Part shown: in pieces, positions 1 to 6,544 of the stretch | Layout: every line of letters starts with the position of its first letter | Numbering within the stretch: position 1 is the stretch's first letter | NCBI GenBank assembly: GCA_024635655.1 | Contig: JAGXIL010000003.1 | Span: forward strand, 1 to 36,315 | Source of the DNA: Gillisia sp. | GTDB lineage: Bacteria > Bacteroidota > Bacteroidia > Flavobacteriales > Flavobacteriaceae | Reading direction: 5' to 3' | DNA length: 36,315 nt | Program-made: the position numbers and the translations under genes | Notes under the pieces: generated by a model | What the model saw: the letters and a program-made list of their open reading frames with translations, nothing else | Told to the model about the DNA's origin: nothing | The model's database searches: none

Positions 1-238
1 AATAGAAATAGACTTTTTCCATTGAGTGATTCATTTTCAACTAATTTACGTATTAAATTTAGGATCAAAAATAAATTAACACAATTTGAACGAAATTTCT
101 GGCTTTGCGAGGCAGGATCTCGTGCTGGCAAATAGGTACACCCTAAAATTAGAACAGATTAATTGAAAGGATGATTTAAGGCAGTTCACTCAAACTGGTT
201 GCCATTAATATATTGCGGTACACAAAAGTGGATTTTTA

Positions 239-284
239 CCCCCTGCCCCCCTCCCTGGCGGTAACCCCTCTCTTTGGCCCTCCC
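239..284 (-). other. G-rich tract on the minus strand (possible G-quadruplex)
   Basis: Six runs of at least three C on the plus strand occur in 46 bases (239-243, 246-251, 253-255, 265-268, 278-280, 282-284). On the minus strand these are six G-runs separated by 2, 1, 9, 9 and 1 bases. Four or more such runs this close can fold into a quadruplex, although two of the spacers are longer than the usual seven bases. The tract is unlike the AT-rich surroundings and lies about 110 bases beyond the stop of the last minus-strand gene. Whether it folds or acts in transcription is unknown. Confidence 0.4.
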
Positions 285-298
285 TGGTATCTGGCCTG

Positions 299-334
299 TT
301 TTTCAAGTGCAGGGTCCCTTGAAAAATTTTTTTT
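299..334 (+). terminator. Hairpin plus T-run, likely factor-independent terminator
   Basis: A perfect 9-base inverted repeat, TTTTTCAAG (299-307) and CTTGAAAAA (318-326), has a 10-base loop and is followed directly by eight T (327-334) on the plus strand. This is the form of an intrinsic terminator, though the stem is AT-rich. It would end transcription entering from the left edge; no plus-strand gene is visible before it in the window, so its gene would lie outside or be a small RNA. Confidence 0.45.
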
Positions 335-396
335 GAAAAATTTTGTAATGATTCTTCTTCTACAGGAGGTTTCCACTATAAGAATTTTCGTTGTGA

Positions 397-897
397 CTAG
401 TCCCAAGGCAACAAATTTTCCACTTCAATAGGATATTCAAAACCGTAATAGTTGTAGTATCTCCTCTCCCTTTTTCTATTTTCAAGTAGTTCATTCCGGT
501 CTTTACTCTTGGTAGAATAAATTTCATACTGCGATCCATCAATTAAATCACACATGAAAAGTTGTAGAACATATCCTGTGCCCGTCACTGGATTGAAATT
601 TGTAATACCCATTTCGGAATAGGTGATTGATGGATCTTGAACCAAAATTTTAAATTGGTTTACAGCTTCTTTTCTGCTCACAAGCCAATCGTGATGCTTC
701 ACAACAACAATTGATTCTGATTGAAATTCTTCATCCGCATGAAGAGTTCTCTCAACTTTCACTATGTGATAAACCAGCCGTACTTTTCGGACTTCTGGAT
801 CTAATTCACTCAGATTCCTATAATCTTGCAATGTATAGGGAATTTGATCGTTTATTTCTAGCCTTTGTAGGCGGGAAATTTTTCTTTCGTATTCCAC
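397..897 (-). CDS. Hypothetical protein, HHD-core family member (166 aa)
   Basis: The function is not known. The product is soluble, rich in charged and aromatic residues, with no signal peptide or membrane segment. Near residue 65 it has V-V-K-H-H-D-W-L-V-S-R-K-E-A, closely matching F-I-H-H-D-L-L-x-x-R-x-x-A in the products of 4492-5226 and 5342-6115, so these are probably paralogues; this copy is shorter at the N-terminus. The start chosen is GTG at 897, six bases after the stop of the upstream gene (904-1215), which suggests co-transcription and possibly translational coupling. No ATG lies earlier in frame. It is the last gene of the minus-strand series. Confidence 0.6.
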   Translation of the reverse strand: MEYERKISRLQRLEINDQIPYTLQDYRNLSELDPEVRKVRLVYHIVKVERTLHADEEFQSESIVVVKHHDWLVSRKEAVNQFKILVQDPSITYSEMGITNFNPVTGTGYVLQLFMCDLIDGSQYEIYSTKSKDRNELLENRKRERRYYNYYGFEYPIEVENLLPWD

Positions 898-903
898 AAT
901 TTC

Positions 904-1215
904 CTAATCCTTCTCTAATTCTGAATTACCGACAAAAGGATGTTCAACTTCTTGACCCTTAGATGAAATTTCTACGAGAAGAATCACCAGATCTACTCGT
1001 TCCATATCTTCTGTTAACTCCAAGTGTTCAGATTCGAACATAAATTCTGCAATTCCCACTTTCCGAAATTTTCGGTAGTAGGACATTGCGGCATCTTTGG
1101 CGGCAAAAAAGTCTCTTTCTTGACTTTCTTTAAAGTCTTTATTGATAGCATGTACAGTCTCGTTTAAGCTGTTAATTCCAATGGCTCTCACCCTAAAAAA
1201 ATGTTCCTTTTTCAT
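904..1215 (-). CDS. Hypothetical small protein (103 aa)
   Basis: No domain is recognised. The protein is short, acidic at the C-terminus and soluble. The stretch R-D-F-F-A-A-K-D-A-A-M-S-Y-Y around residues 44-57 loosely resembles the HHD core of the neighbouring paralogues (aromatic pair, a basic or acidic turn, then A-x-x-x-Y/F), but the histidines are absent, so relationship is only a suggestion. It starts at ATG 1215, 51 bases after the stop of the polymerase-like gene, and is followed after six bases by 397-897, so the two are likely co-transcribed. It might be one half of a split ancestral gene with 397-897, but each part has its own start and complete ends. Confidence 0.5.
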   Translation of the reverse strand: MKKEHFFRVRAIGINSLNETVHAINKDFKESQERDFFAAKDAAMSYYRKFRKVGIAEFMFESEHLELTEDMERVDLVILLVEISSKGQEVEHPFVGNSELEKD

Positions 1216-1230
1216 AATAATATTTTTTTT

Positions 1231-1247
1231 AATGATTATGAATCATT
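1231..1247. repeat. AT-rich dyad between polymerase-like gene and next gene
   Basis: A perfect inverted repeat AATGATT / AATCATT with a 3-base loop lies in the 51-base gap upstream of the ATG at 1215. It could be an operator or a weak RNA hairpin. It is too AT-rich to be a convincing terminator. Confidence 0.3.
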
Positions 1248-1266
1248 AATAATTCGATATGCATAA

Positions 1267-2760
1267 TTAAGTTTTGTCAGTCTTCCTGGCTGTCCAGTGT
1301 TCAATTGAGAGCCTAGGGCTAATCCCGAAGAACTCCTGGAGTTCATCTTTGATAAACTGTTCTACAATGGGAACATAATGCTTGGTTGTTGCTATTGAGT
1401 CGTGGATGGTAAAGAGGGGCATGTCTGGATGTTGTTCGGTCAACTTCCTCGTGATCCTGTCCACGATTAATGATGCCTCAAGGTTCTGCATGAAAATCGG
1501 AAACTGATTTTTGTTTTCTTTCTTCATCCGATCTATGACTTCTGAAACTACTGGTGGAAGGATTCGTCTGATCTCCCGGCACCGTCTTTCCTTGTTTAAA
1601 GGAGAACTGTAGAGAAATTCCATGACTGCTATCTTGACATAATCTCTTAAACTTGAGAAATGAATCCATTCCTTGTACTCTTTATTTTGGTTATAAAATT
1701 GGTCGCTCACACCTATTGATGTTTGGACCCTATACAGGAAATCCTTAGAGAAGCGTCTTCCGATATACTCATACAAATCGCTTCTCACCACAAGATCAAT
1801 AAAGGTGGTAACACCAGTGATATCAAGAGGTTTCTCATTTTCCCAGATCATAGTAGACAGACTCGAGCAAATCCTCTTCCTAATCTCTCTATCTTTTATA
1901 CTGTTCAAACATTGAAGTATCCTGTCAGAGAGATAATTATTAGCTAATGAGGATTCTTTACAAGAGGAAGGAAATGATTTCAAATCCCTTTCTGTACTTT
2001 GACATGAGAGAAGATGGAGGAGACCTGCAAGAAAGAAAGGTTGACTACTTTTGAGATCTAAGGAGAAGAGTTTCTCCTTACCTTTGAAAGAAATGAAATG
2101 TCTCAAGTCTTTGGGTAAATTGGTAATGGTTGAATGAAGTCTATTGTCTTTCCCCTCTCTCTGAAAATAAATTCTTTCATGCTTGATCATCTCTATTAAA
2201 TATCTTCTACTGTATTTCTGGGTATTTGAAAGTTTGGCATTCTTTAAGTATTCAATGCTTTCCTCATAATCTATTTTTAAATATTCCGGCTGTAACCATT
2301 TTGTGAGATGACCTGTGGTTTTACTTGCCTCTTCTTTCTTGGAATGAAAATCCTTAGAGAGCTTCTTGCGCAGGGTAAAATCGCGTGGAATATATTTGAT
2401 GATATCCATTGCTTCCTGATGCCTTACCAGCTTATAACTCTTCGATTTGTTCCTTATAATACTATAGGTTCTCACCTTTATGAATTTATGCTCTTCCATG
2501 AAATCCATGTACTTTTTGTATGCGTGATGATATTTTTCCAAAATTTCAGCTTTCAGATAAACATATCCGTCGGTAGAAATATTTTTACTGATGGCAGCTC
2601 TGTATGAAATTAGATTGATGTAGAAACAAACCATGTCAAATTTCAAAGTTTGTCCTCTATACCTCAGTTTCCCGTTTTTCCAGTCATTCGATTTCAACCT
2701 CTGGAATATTTCTCGATCAATGAGGAAAAAGTATACCTGTTCCCGGTTGTTAAATTTCAT
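1267..2760 (-). CDS. Single-subunit polymerase-like protein (T7 RNAP / family A palm motifs)
   Basis: The 497-aa product carries, in order, three motifs that fit the palm and fingers of family A DNA polymerases and T7-type RNA polymerases. A motif A-like site is at 231-241 (L-F-S-L-D-L-K-S-S-Q-P, with D235). A motif B-like helix is at 372-386 (R-D-Y-V-K-I-A-V-M-E-F-L-Y-S-S, with R372, K376 and Y384 spaced as in the R-x3-K-x7-Y of T7 RNA polymerase). A motif C-like site is at 451-457 (T-I-H-D-S-I-A, with H453-D454). The two aspartates would hold the catalytic metals. It is much smaller than T7 RNA polymerase (883 aa) and shows no exonuclease or obvious promoter-binding domain. The motifs are seen; polymerase activity, and whether the product is DNA or RNA, is inferred. 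It may replicate or transcribe a mobile element. The ATG at 2760 follows a tiny ORF by three bases. Confidence 0.55.
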   Translation of the reverse strand: MKFNNREQVYFFLIDREIFQRLKSNDWKNGKLRYRGQTLKFDMVCFYINLISYRAAISKNISTDGYVYLKAEILEKYHHAYKKYMDFMEEHKFIKVRTYSIIRNKSKSYKLVRHQEAMDIIKYIPRDFTLRKKLSKDFHSKKEEASKTTGHLTKWLQPEYLKIDYEESIEYLKNAKLSNTQKYSRRYLIEMIKHERIYFQREGKDNRLHSTITNLPKDLRHFISFKGKEKLFSLDLKSSQPFFLAGLLHLLSCQSTERDLKSFPSSCKESSLANNYLSDRILQCLNSIKDREIRKRICSSLSTMIWENEKPLDITGVTTFIDLVVRSDLYEYIGRRFSKDFLYRVQTSIGVSDQFYNQNKEYKEWIHFSSLRDYVKIAVMEFLYSSPLNKERRCREIRRILPPVVSEVIDRMKKENKNQFPIFMQNLEASLIVDRITRKLTEQHPDMPLFTIHDSIATTKHYVPIVEQFIKDELQEFFGISPRLSIEHWTARKTDKT

Positions 2761-2763
2761 TTT

Positions 2764-2880
2764 TTAAAATTTTTTTTTACTCTTGCCAACACTCTCCGTG
2801 AAGACGCTCAAATGACTATGATGTTCAGTTAAAAAGAGTGTTGATTTACCTTTCATCTTTTTTTTGAAATAGAAAGCCAT
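2764..2880 (-). CDS. Possible 38-codon ORF between two genes
   Basis: An ATG at 2880 lies one base after the stop of the upstream gene and opens a 38-codon frame that ends three bases before the ATG of the polymerase-like gene. The product is very basic (many K at both ends) and has no known domain. The exact packing between two genes suggests translational coupling, but the reading frame is short and its last part is poly-A derived, so it may be only an untranslated spacer. An inverted repeat lies inside it. Confidence 0.25.
   Translation of the reverse strand: MAFYFKKKMKGKSTLFLTEHHSHLSVFTESVGKSKKKF
2787..2843. repeat. 9-base inverted repeat upstream of polymerase-like gene
   Basis: CAACACTCT (2787-2795) and AGAGTGTTG (2835-2843) are perfect inverted copies with 39 bases between them, ending 27 bases before the polymerase-like start codon on the minus strand. 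This could be a leader hairpin or binding site controlling that gene. No T-run follows in the transcribed direction, so it is not a terminator. Confidence 0.35.
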
Positions 2881-2881
2881 T

Positions 2882-3748
2882 TCAATTCCGTTTAGAGAAC
2901 TCCTCGTAGAAAAGTTTTGCTTTGTGCCAGGCGGCATCATAAAATAGTGGCATCCTTGTGAAGCAATCTTCAATTACAGGGGAATTAGGATCAACCAAAT
3001 AATTATCTAGAACGGAATGCACTTTCTCTTGGTCCTGATCTCCAAACCGATGTTCAATAAGTTGAAGCTGAAAAATTTTTGTAGTCAGACCATTGTGATT
3101 TCGGAGTGGGTCAGTTTCCATATAAGGTTCTACTTTTCCAAAATGATAATTTCTTGCAGCTTCCATCATGGATTTTACGTCTTGGTAATCCGCTAAATAG
3201 AAATTCTCAACATGGATTTCGGTTTCAACGCCCCAGATGCTTCGAACAATTTCTCGGGAACGGTAATGGAAGTTCACCGGATAAAGTTCTTTTTCTTTGT
3301 CAACGAAAGGAATTGTCTTTTCCGCCTCCTCTTGATAAAATTTAATTTTCAAGTCTTTTTCCAAATGTTTAGCCTGCGCCAGATGGATTTTCTTCATTAG
3401 TTGCCAGTTCTTCTGGTTTATTTTGAGCTCTGATTTTATGAAATGCTCGATTTCCTTGTCATCATTCTGCTCTACTACGTAATACTCTAAATCAATAATT
3501 GTCTTCTCCCCAATGTGGGATTCTTTCAAGCCAAAATCTCGCAGGTAACCGCTTCTATCATCGCGCAGTTTCAACGCTCGTTCGAAGATGAACATTCGCA
3601 TCATGCCGTAGGAGGCATAGCAGGGACCTTCATAATCGTGAGTTTTTTCTATGTCAGAAACGTCTTTTAAATTCCGGATGGTTTCTTTGAACCTGTTGGT
3701 GTATGCGTTATAATTCTTAAGATTTTTAATTGTCTCTTTAGTTCTCAT
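2882..3748 (-). CDS. Hypothetical protein (288 aa)
   Basis: The protein is not recognised. It is soluble, highly charged, predicted mainly helical, with no signal peptide or membrane helix. The N-terminus is a basic helical segment in which K-E-T-I-x-N-L-K occurs twice (residues about 4-11 and 20-27), a small internal repeat. A stretch near residues 180-200 (V-E-N-F-Y-L-A-D-Y-Q-D-V-K-S-M-M-E-A-A) has the pattern seen upstream of the A-x-x-F core in the HHD paralogues, but the similarity is too weak to call. The start at ATG 3748 follows a 104-base gap after the ART-like gene. It is the gene immediately upstream of the polymerase-like gene on the same strand, so the two are probably expressed together. 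Confidence 0.55.
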   Translation of the reverse strand: MRTKETIKNLKNYNAYTNRFKETIRNLKDVSDIEKTHDYEGPCYASYGMMRMFIFERALKLRDDRSGYLRDFGLKESHIGEKTIIDLEYYVVEQNDDKEIEHFIKSELKINQKNWQLMKKIHLAQAKHLEKDLKIKFYQEEAEKTIPFVDKEKELYPVNFHYRSREIVRSIWGVETEIHVENFYLADYQDVKSMMEAARNYHFGKVEPYMETDPLRNHNGLTTKIFQLQLIEHRFGDQDQEKVHSVLDNYLVDPNSPVIEDCFTRMPLFYDAAWHKAKLFYEEFSKRN

Positions 3749-3852
3749 ATTCTAATTCTTTATATTAATTACGTTTTCAGATTGTGCTTTATGGAGTAGC
3801 ACCATATAAATTGCTCTGGAATTTCCTCCGACCAATGTTCCAGTGGATGTTA

Positions 3853-4395
3853 TTACTCTTGTTTATTGTGGATGTAAATCACTTCTTCTTCGCTGTCCCC
3901 GAAATAAGCAATGATATCAGAGGCATTTACGTTGAGAGTCATTACAGTCATTCTATCGGGGGGAAATGGCGCTCTGTGATATTCAAACGCAAAAAATTCC
4001 GCATGTTGGCGAGATAGGGTCCAGCTGACTCCGATATCTCCGCTCTCCTTCTCCAACTTTGACATTCCACGGTAAATTGCCTCTATAGGATCGAGGGAGG
4101 TAAGAAATTCCAGTTCCTCAGGCTCCATTAGAAACTCCTTCTCTGGCTCATTTTTTTGAAGAAGTTCTTTTATCTTCTGCCGATAAATAAATAAACCATC
4201 AGAGTTTTCATAGGCTTGCCTAAACAGATACCAAAATTGCCAACCCTTTAATAGATGCTGAACTTCTAAAAAGTGGCGAAAACGGTTATAGGTGTCTTTG
4301 CCTGGGCCGAAAATAAAATGGAGCAATTGTTCCTTGTTTATTTCTCTGCCTTTGTTTTTAAGCATTTGTAGTGCTATTGATTCTTTATTTTTCAT
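3853..4395 (-). CDS. Putative ADP-ribosyltransferase-fold protein (180 aa)
   Basis: The C-terminal half shows the three-part signature of the R-S-E class of mono-ADP-ribosyltransferases in the right order. These are Y-R-G at 108-110 (R109, which would contact NAD), G-V-S-W-T at 122-126 followed by a helix H-A-E-F-F-A (131-136, the STS-type strand and helix), and S-E-E-E-V-I at 168-173 (E169-x-E171, the catalytic E-x-E turn). The N-terminal 90 residues are helical and charged. Such proteins modify a target protein or nucleic acid using NAD; many occur in phages and toxins. The motif pattern is seen, but the enzyme activity and target are inferred, and an inactive relative is possible. No immunity or antitoxin partner is obvious next to it. 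Start is ATG at 4395. Confidence 0.5.
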   Translation of the reverse strand: MKNKESIALQMLKNKGREINKEQLLHFIFGPGKDTYNRFRHFLEVQHLLKGWQFWYLFRQAYENSDGLFIYRQKIKELLQKNEPEKEFLMEPEELEFLTSLDPIEAIYRGMSKLEKESGDIGVSWTLSRQHAEFFAFEYHRAPFPPDRMTVMTLNVNASDIIAYFGDSEEEVIYIHNKQE

Positions 4396-4416
4396 TTCGG
4401 ATAATTAATAAAGTTC

Positions 4417-4440
4417 CCTGTCCCCGGTTTTGTAGGGATA
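4417..4440. repeat. Intergenic repeat, copy 1
   Basis: This 24-base stretch and the one at 5260-5283 share C-C-T-G-T-C-C-C, then T-T-T-T-G, then A-G-G-G-A-T in the same order and spacing within one base. Both sit upstream of minus-strand genes. Each copy can fold a short stem between T-C-C-C and G-G-G-A. It may be a shared regulatory element. Confidence 0.4.
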
Positions 4441-4491
4441 GAATTGATTAAAAAAAGTTGTAAAATGTTTGGGTCTGAGCGGTTTTCTATG

Positions 4492-5226
4492 TTACGGCTC
4501 AATACCTTCAGTCGGAAAACCTTGGCTAGCCAGATATTCTTTTTCCATCTTTCGATGGACTTCGAGGTATTCCTCCCTTGACGGATCGGTGGTCATTAAA
4601 TAGTGAGGATTTTCTATCTGCAATCGTGAATATAAGACAAGATGGGTGTGCTCCAGAGGATGGGAATCTTCTACTGCCTTCTCATAAAAGTCAAAGGCGA
4701 GCCGGCGTGCCACAAGGAGATCATGATGGATAAAAGTTTTTTTCTGCATGGGCTGAGTATAAAGCTTCCCCTTGTAAACTTCGTAAACATATTCTATCAG
4801 AAGATTTTCAACGGATAGATCAACAAGAGTGGCATAATCATCAATTCCAAAAGAAAACTGAGCGTTAAACAACTGCCTGGCTCGTTGAAATACCTTTTTC
4901 TCAAATTTCCAGTTTTCTGGATGCTCCAGAGAATTCGTCTTCAAAGATTTGTATGCTCCTTCCCCAACTGAGAAGGATAGCTCCACCTTTTCAATCGTTT
5001 CTCCCATGGGTTTAGATTTTTTCTTTTTCTTGAATAGAAGCATTTTATAAGTATACAGACAGTCTGACCTTTCTTTGAATAGATACTTCCCATTTTCTGA
5101 TTTGAAATTTATAATCTTAGGTTCGTCATTTTCTACGAAGTCTATTCTAATTCTATAGGAAATGATTGGTATATTTGGGTAGAGGAATTTCCTATCCCAT
5201 TTAAAATTTTCTTTTATCATAATCAA
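4492..5226 (-). CDS. Hypothetical protein, HHD-core family member (244 aa)
   Basis: The function is unknown. The product is a soluble, charged protein without signal peptide or membrane segment. Around residues 165-180 it has F-I-H-H-D-L-L-V-A-R-R-L-A-F-D-F-Y, nearly identical to the core of the 257-aa product of 5342-6115. The 50 residues before the core also align (A/S-R-K/Q-L, then F-x-x-x-D-Y, then E-Y-V/M-Y), so the two are clear paralogues. Conserved histidine-histidine-aspartate could be catalytic or metal-binding, but no known enzyme motif is recognised. The N-terminal half is basic and beta-rich. It starts at ATG 5226 with a 115-base gap upstream carrying the intergenic repeat. Confidence 0.6.
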   Translation of the reverse strand: MIMIKENFKWDRKFLYPNIPIISYRIRIDFVENDEPKIINFKSENGKYLFKERSDCLYTYKMLLFKKKKKSKPMGETIEKVELSFSVGEGAYKSLKTNSLEHPENWKFEKKVFQRARQLFNAQFSFGIDDYATLVDLSVENLLIEYVYEVYKGKLYTQPMQKKTFIHHDLLVARRLAFDFYEKAVEDSHPLEHTHLVLYSRLQIENPHYLMTTDPSREEYLEVHRKMEKEYLASQGFPTEGIEP

Positions 5227-5259
5227 TTTTTATTATCGTTATAGTCTGTGAAAGGATGT

Positions 5260-5283
5260 CCTGTCCCTGCTTTTGAGGGATTA
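5260..5283. repeat. Intergenic repeat, copy 2
   Basis: Second copy of the element at 4417-4440, with C-C-T-G-T-C-C-C at its start and T-T-T-T-G-A-G-G-G-A-T at its end. Here T-C-C-C-T and A-G-G-G-A can pair fully as a 5-base stem. It lies 33 bases upstream of the ATG at 5226 on the minus strand. Confidence 0.4.
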
Positions 5284-5341
5284 GAAATTATTTCCAATGA
5301 GGGGTGGTTTCGTTTCTTAGGCTATCGAGGGAAATCCGGAG

Positions 5342-6115
5342 TTACTGAGAATCTAGTTCATCAGTCCTGGGGGTAAATTGAGAATAACCAGGATCCGGAT
5401 GTTCGTAGCCGAGGGACTTAAGAATTTCATGTTCACCGATACGTCCCTCCTGTATTTCTCTGCTCCATCCTGTAATAGTACTGCCTAGATCTAAAGCTGA
5501 GAAGGGGCCACTTATTTTGGTGAGGGATAACCAGCATTCGTGACCGCTAGAAATCTTCCCCTTGAAAAAGTTTATGGCTCGACTCCGGCTATGCAAAAGA
5601 TCATGATGAATAAAAGACTGTGTAAATCGTCGCTCTTCACCTACTGGGCGCCATTGAACCATATACATGTATTCTACAAAATTCAGAACCTCCACCATTT
5701 GGTCAGCCTTGTCGTAATCCTCATCACTAAAGACAATTTTTTGATTGATTAATTTTCTTGAATTTTGAAGTAGGGTTAATTCAGTTTTGGAGCCTTCATC
5801 TTCCTCGGAAAGATCACTGCCTAATATTTGATGCCGGTTGTAACCATCAGGACCATCCTCCACGAGGAACAATCTGGTCCAAACAGTGGGATTCTTTCCT
5901 ACGCGCATAAAACTAAATAGCTTATAGTACTCCGTGTCAGGGAGCAGGAGTTGCTTCTTGTAATCTTCACGCACATCTTCCCTTACTACAAACAGTTCTT
6001 CAGGAGAATGAACAGGATACTCCTGAACAATTTTGAAATCTGCGCTCCTATGGTTGGTAAATGCCTTTTCGATTTCATACCATACCTTTTTTTCTTCCTT
6101 TTTTCGATCTTCCAT
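5342..6115 (-). CDS. Hypothetical protein, HHD-core family member (257 aa)
   Basis: The function is unknown. This is the longest copy of the family also seen at 4492-5226 and 397-897. The core F-I-H-H-D-L-L-H-S-R-S-R-A-I-N-F-F lies near residues 167-183. Before it come a helical segment and an aromatic patch (E-Y-M-Y-M-V), after it a variable tail with L-x-x-L-G-Y-E-H-P near the end, a pattern echoed in the 166-aa member. There is no signal peptide. It begins at ATG 6115, 71 bases after the stop of the helix-turn-helix gene, with a GC-rich hairpin in that gap. The series of similar genes suggests duplication within one element and perhaps a common partner. Confidence 0.6.
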   Translation of the reverse strand: MEDRKKEEKKVWYEIEKAFTNHRSADFKIVQEYPVHSPEELFVVREDVREDYKKQLLLPDTEYYKLFSFMRVGKNPTVWTRLFLVEDGPDGYNRHQILGSDLSEEDEGSKTELTLLQNSRKLINQKIVFSDEDYDKADQMVEVLNFVEYMYMVQWRPVGEERRFTQSFIHHDLLHSRSRAINFFKGKISSGHECWLSLTKISGPFSALDLGSTITGWSREIQEGRIGEHEILKSLGYEHPDPGYSQFTPRTDELDSQ

Positions 6116-6137
6116 TGCGGTATTTAAAAATTTATTT

Positions 6138-6158
6138 CGGGAGTCATCAAGGCTCCCG
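6138..6158 (-). terminator. GC-rich hairpin after the helix-turn-helix gene
   Basis: CGGGAG (6138-6143) and CTCCCG (6153-6158) form a 6-base stem with a 9-base loop. On the minus strand it is 27 bases after the stop of the gene at 6186-6494 and is followed by an AT-rich run with five T. It could be a weak terminator or an attenuator before the next gene, whose ATG is 23 bases further on. Confidence 0.4.
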
Positions 6159-6185
6159 CAGTTATTAATTTGACTTTATTAAACT

Positions 6186-6494
6186 TTAAATCTTCTTCTT
6201 TGTGCACTTGTTCTTCTTGATCAAATCCAAGACTTCCGTCTCTTCAAAATATACCCGACGAGCACCTAAAGTGATAGGTGAAAGAAGCCCATTGCGACAC
6301 CAGTTGTTGATGGTTCTGACTGATACACAGAAATACTCTGCCGTCTCCGAAAGGCTCATTAGCCGAGAACGGCTACTCGCAGGAGGGGGATGTTCTTTTC
6401 GCAAGATATCTGTCACGATTTCCCTTAGCTTCCTGTATAACTCTTCGGCATCAATGTCTTGAATGATGACTGTTCTTGTTGTTCCTTTTTTCAT
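6186..6494 (-). CDS. Helix-turn-helix DNA-binding protein, excisionase/MerR-like (102 aa)
   Basis: Residues 45-95 form a helix-turn-helix domain of the excisionase (HTH_17) type. They run S-L-S-E-T-A-E-Y-F, then V-S-V-R-T-I-N-N-W-C-R-N-G-L-L, then R-R-V-Y-F with a final L-D-L-I-K-K helix. The last strand and the R-R pair are typical of winged-helix members of this family, which are common in Bacteroidota mobile elements as excisionases or small regulators. The N-terminal 40 residues are a charged linker/helix. A strong Bacteroidota promoter lies just upstream and confirms the ATG at 6494. It may control the minus-strand genes that follow. With no integrase in the window, an excisionase role cannot be supported over a regulator role. 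Confidence 0.8.
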   Translation of the reverse strand: MKKGTTRTVIIQDIDAEELYRKLREIVTDILRKEHPPPASSRSRLMSLSETAEYFCVSVRTINNWCRNGLLSPITLGARRVYFEETEVLDLIKKNKCTKKKI

Positions 6495-6513
6495 ACTCAG
6501 TGATTTATGGAAA

Positions 6514-6544
6514 CAAATGTAGAAGCAAATTGGAACTATAGCAA
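6514..6544 (-). promoter_or_regulatory. Bacteroidota-type promoter for the helix-turn-helix gene
   Basis: On the minus strand TTG (6544-6542) is followed after 20 bases by TACATTTG (6521-6514), matching the Bacteroidota consensus TTG and TAnnTTTG at -33 and -7. Transcription would begin near 6507, giving a leader of only about a dozen bases before the ATG at 6494. Confidence 0.7.

Larger units (their letters stand above)
1..396. other. Intergenic stretch at left edge, with C-rich tract and hairpin
   Basis: I see no convincing gene here. The stretch is downstream of the minus-strand gene ending at 397 and upstream of nothing visible on the plus strand. Its first 230 bases are ordinary AT-rich sequence. 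From 239 to 284 it becomes strikingly C-rich on the plus strand, and a hairpin followed by a T-run lies at 299-334; both are listed separately. A 72-codon plus-strand open frame crossing this tract has a biased, low-complexity product and was not accepted as a gene. Confidence 0.6.

Noticed and set aside
213..431. 72-codon plus-strand open frame
   Set aside because: It crosses the C-rich tract and the hairpin, its product is low-complexity, and it overlaps the end of a better minus-strand gene.
397..1215. One gene broken by a frameshift into 397-897 and 904-1215
   Set aside because: Each part has its own start and stop six bases apart, and the core motif in the first is complete without the second; the small gap fits ordinary operon spacing.
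1723..2607. Two plus-strand open frames (1723-1947, 2308-2607) opposite the polymerase-like gene
   Set aside because: Both are shadows of a gene with recognisable motifs on the minus strand and have no domain features of their own.
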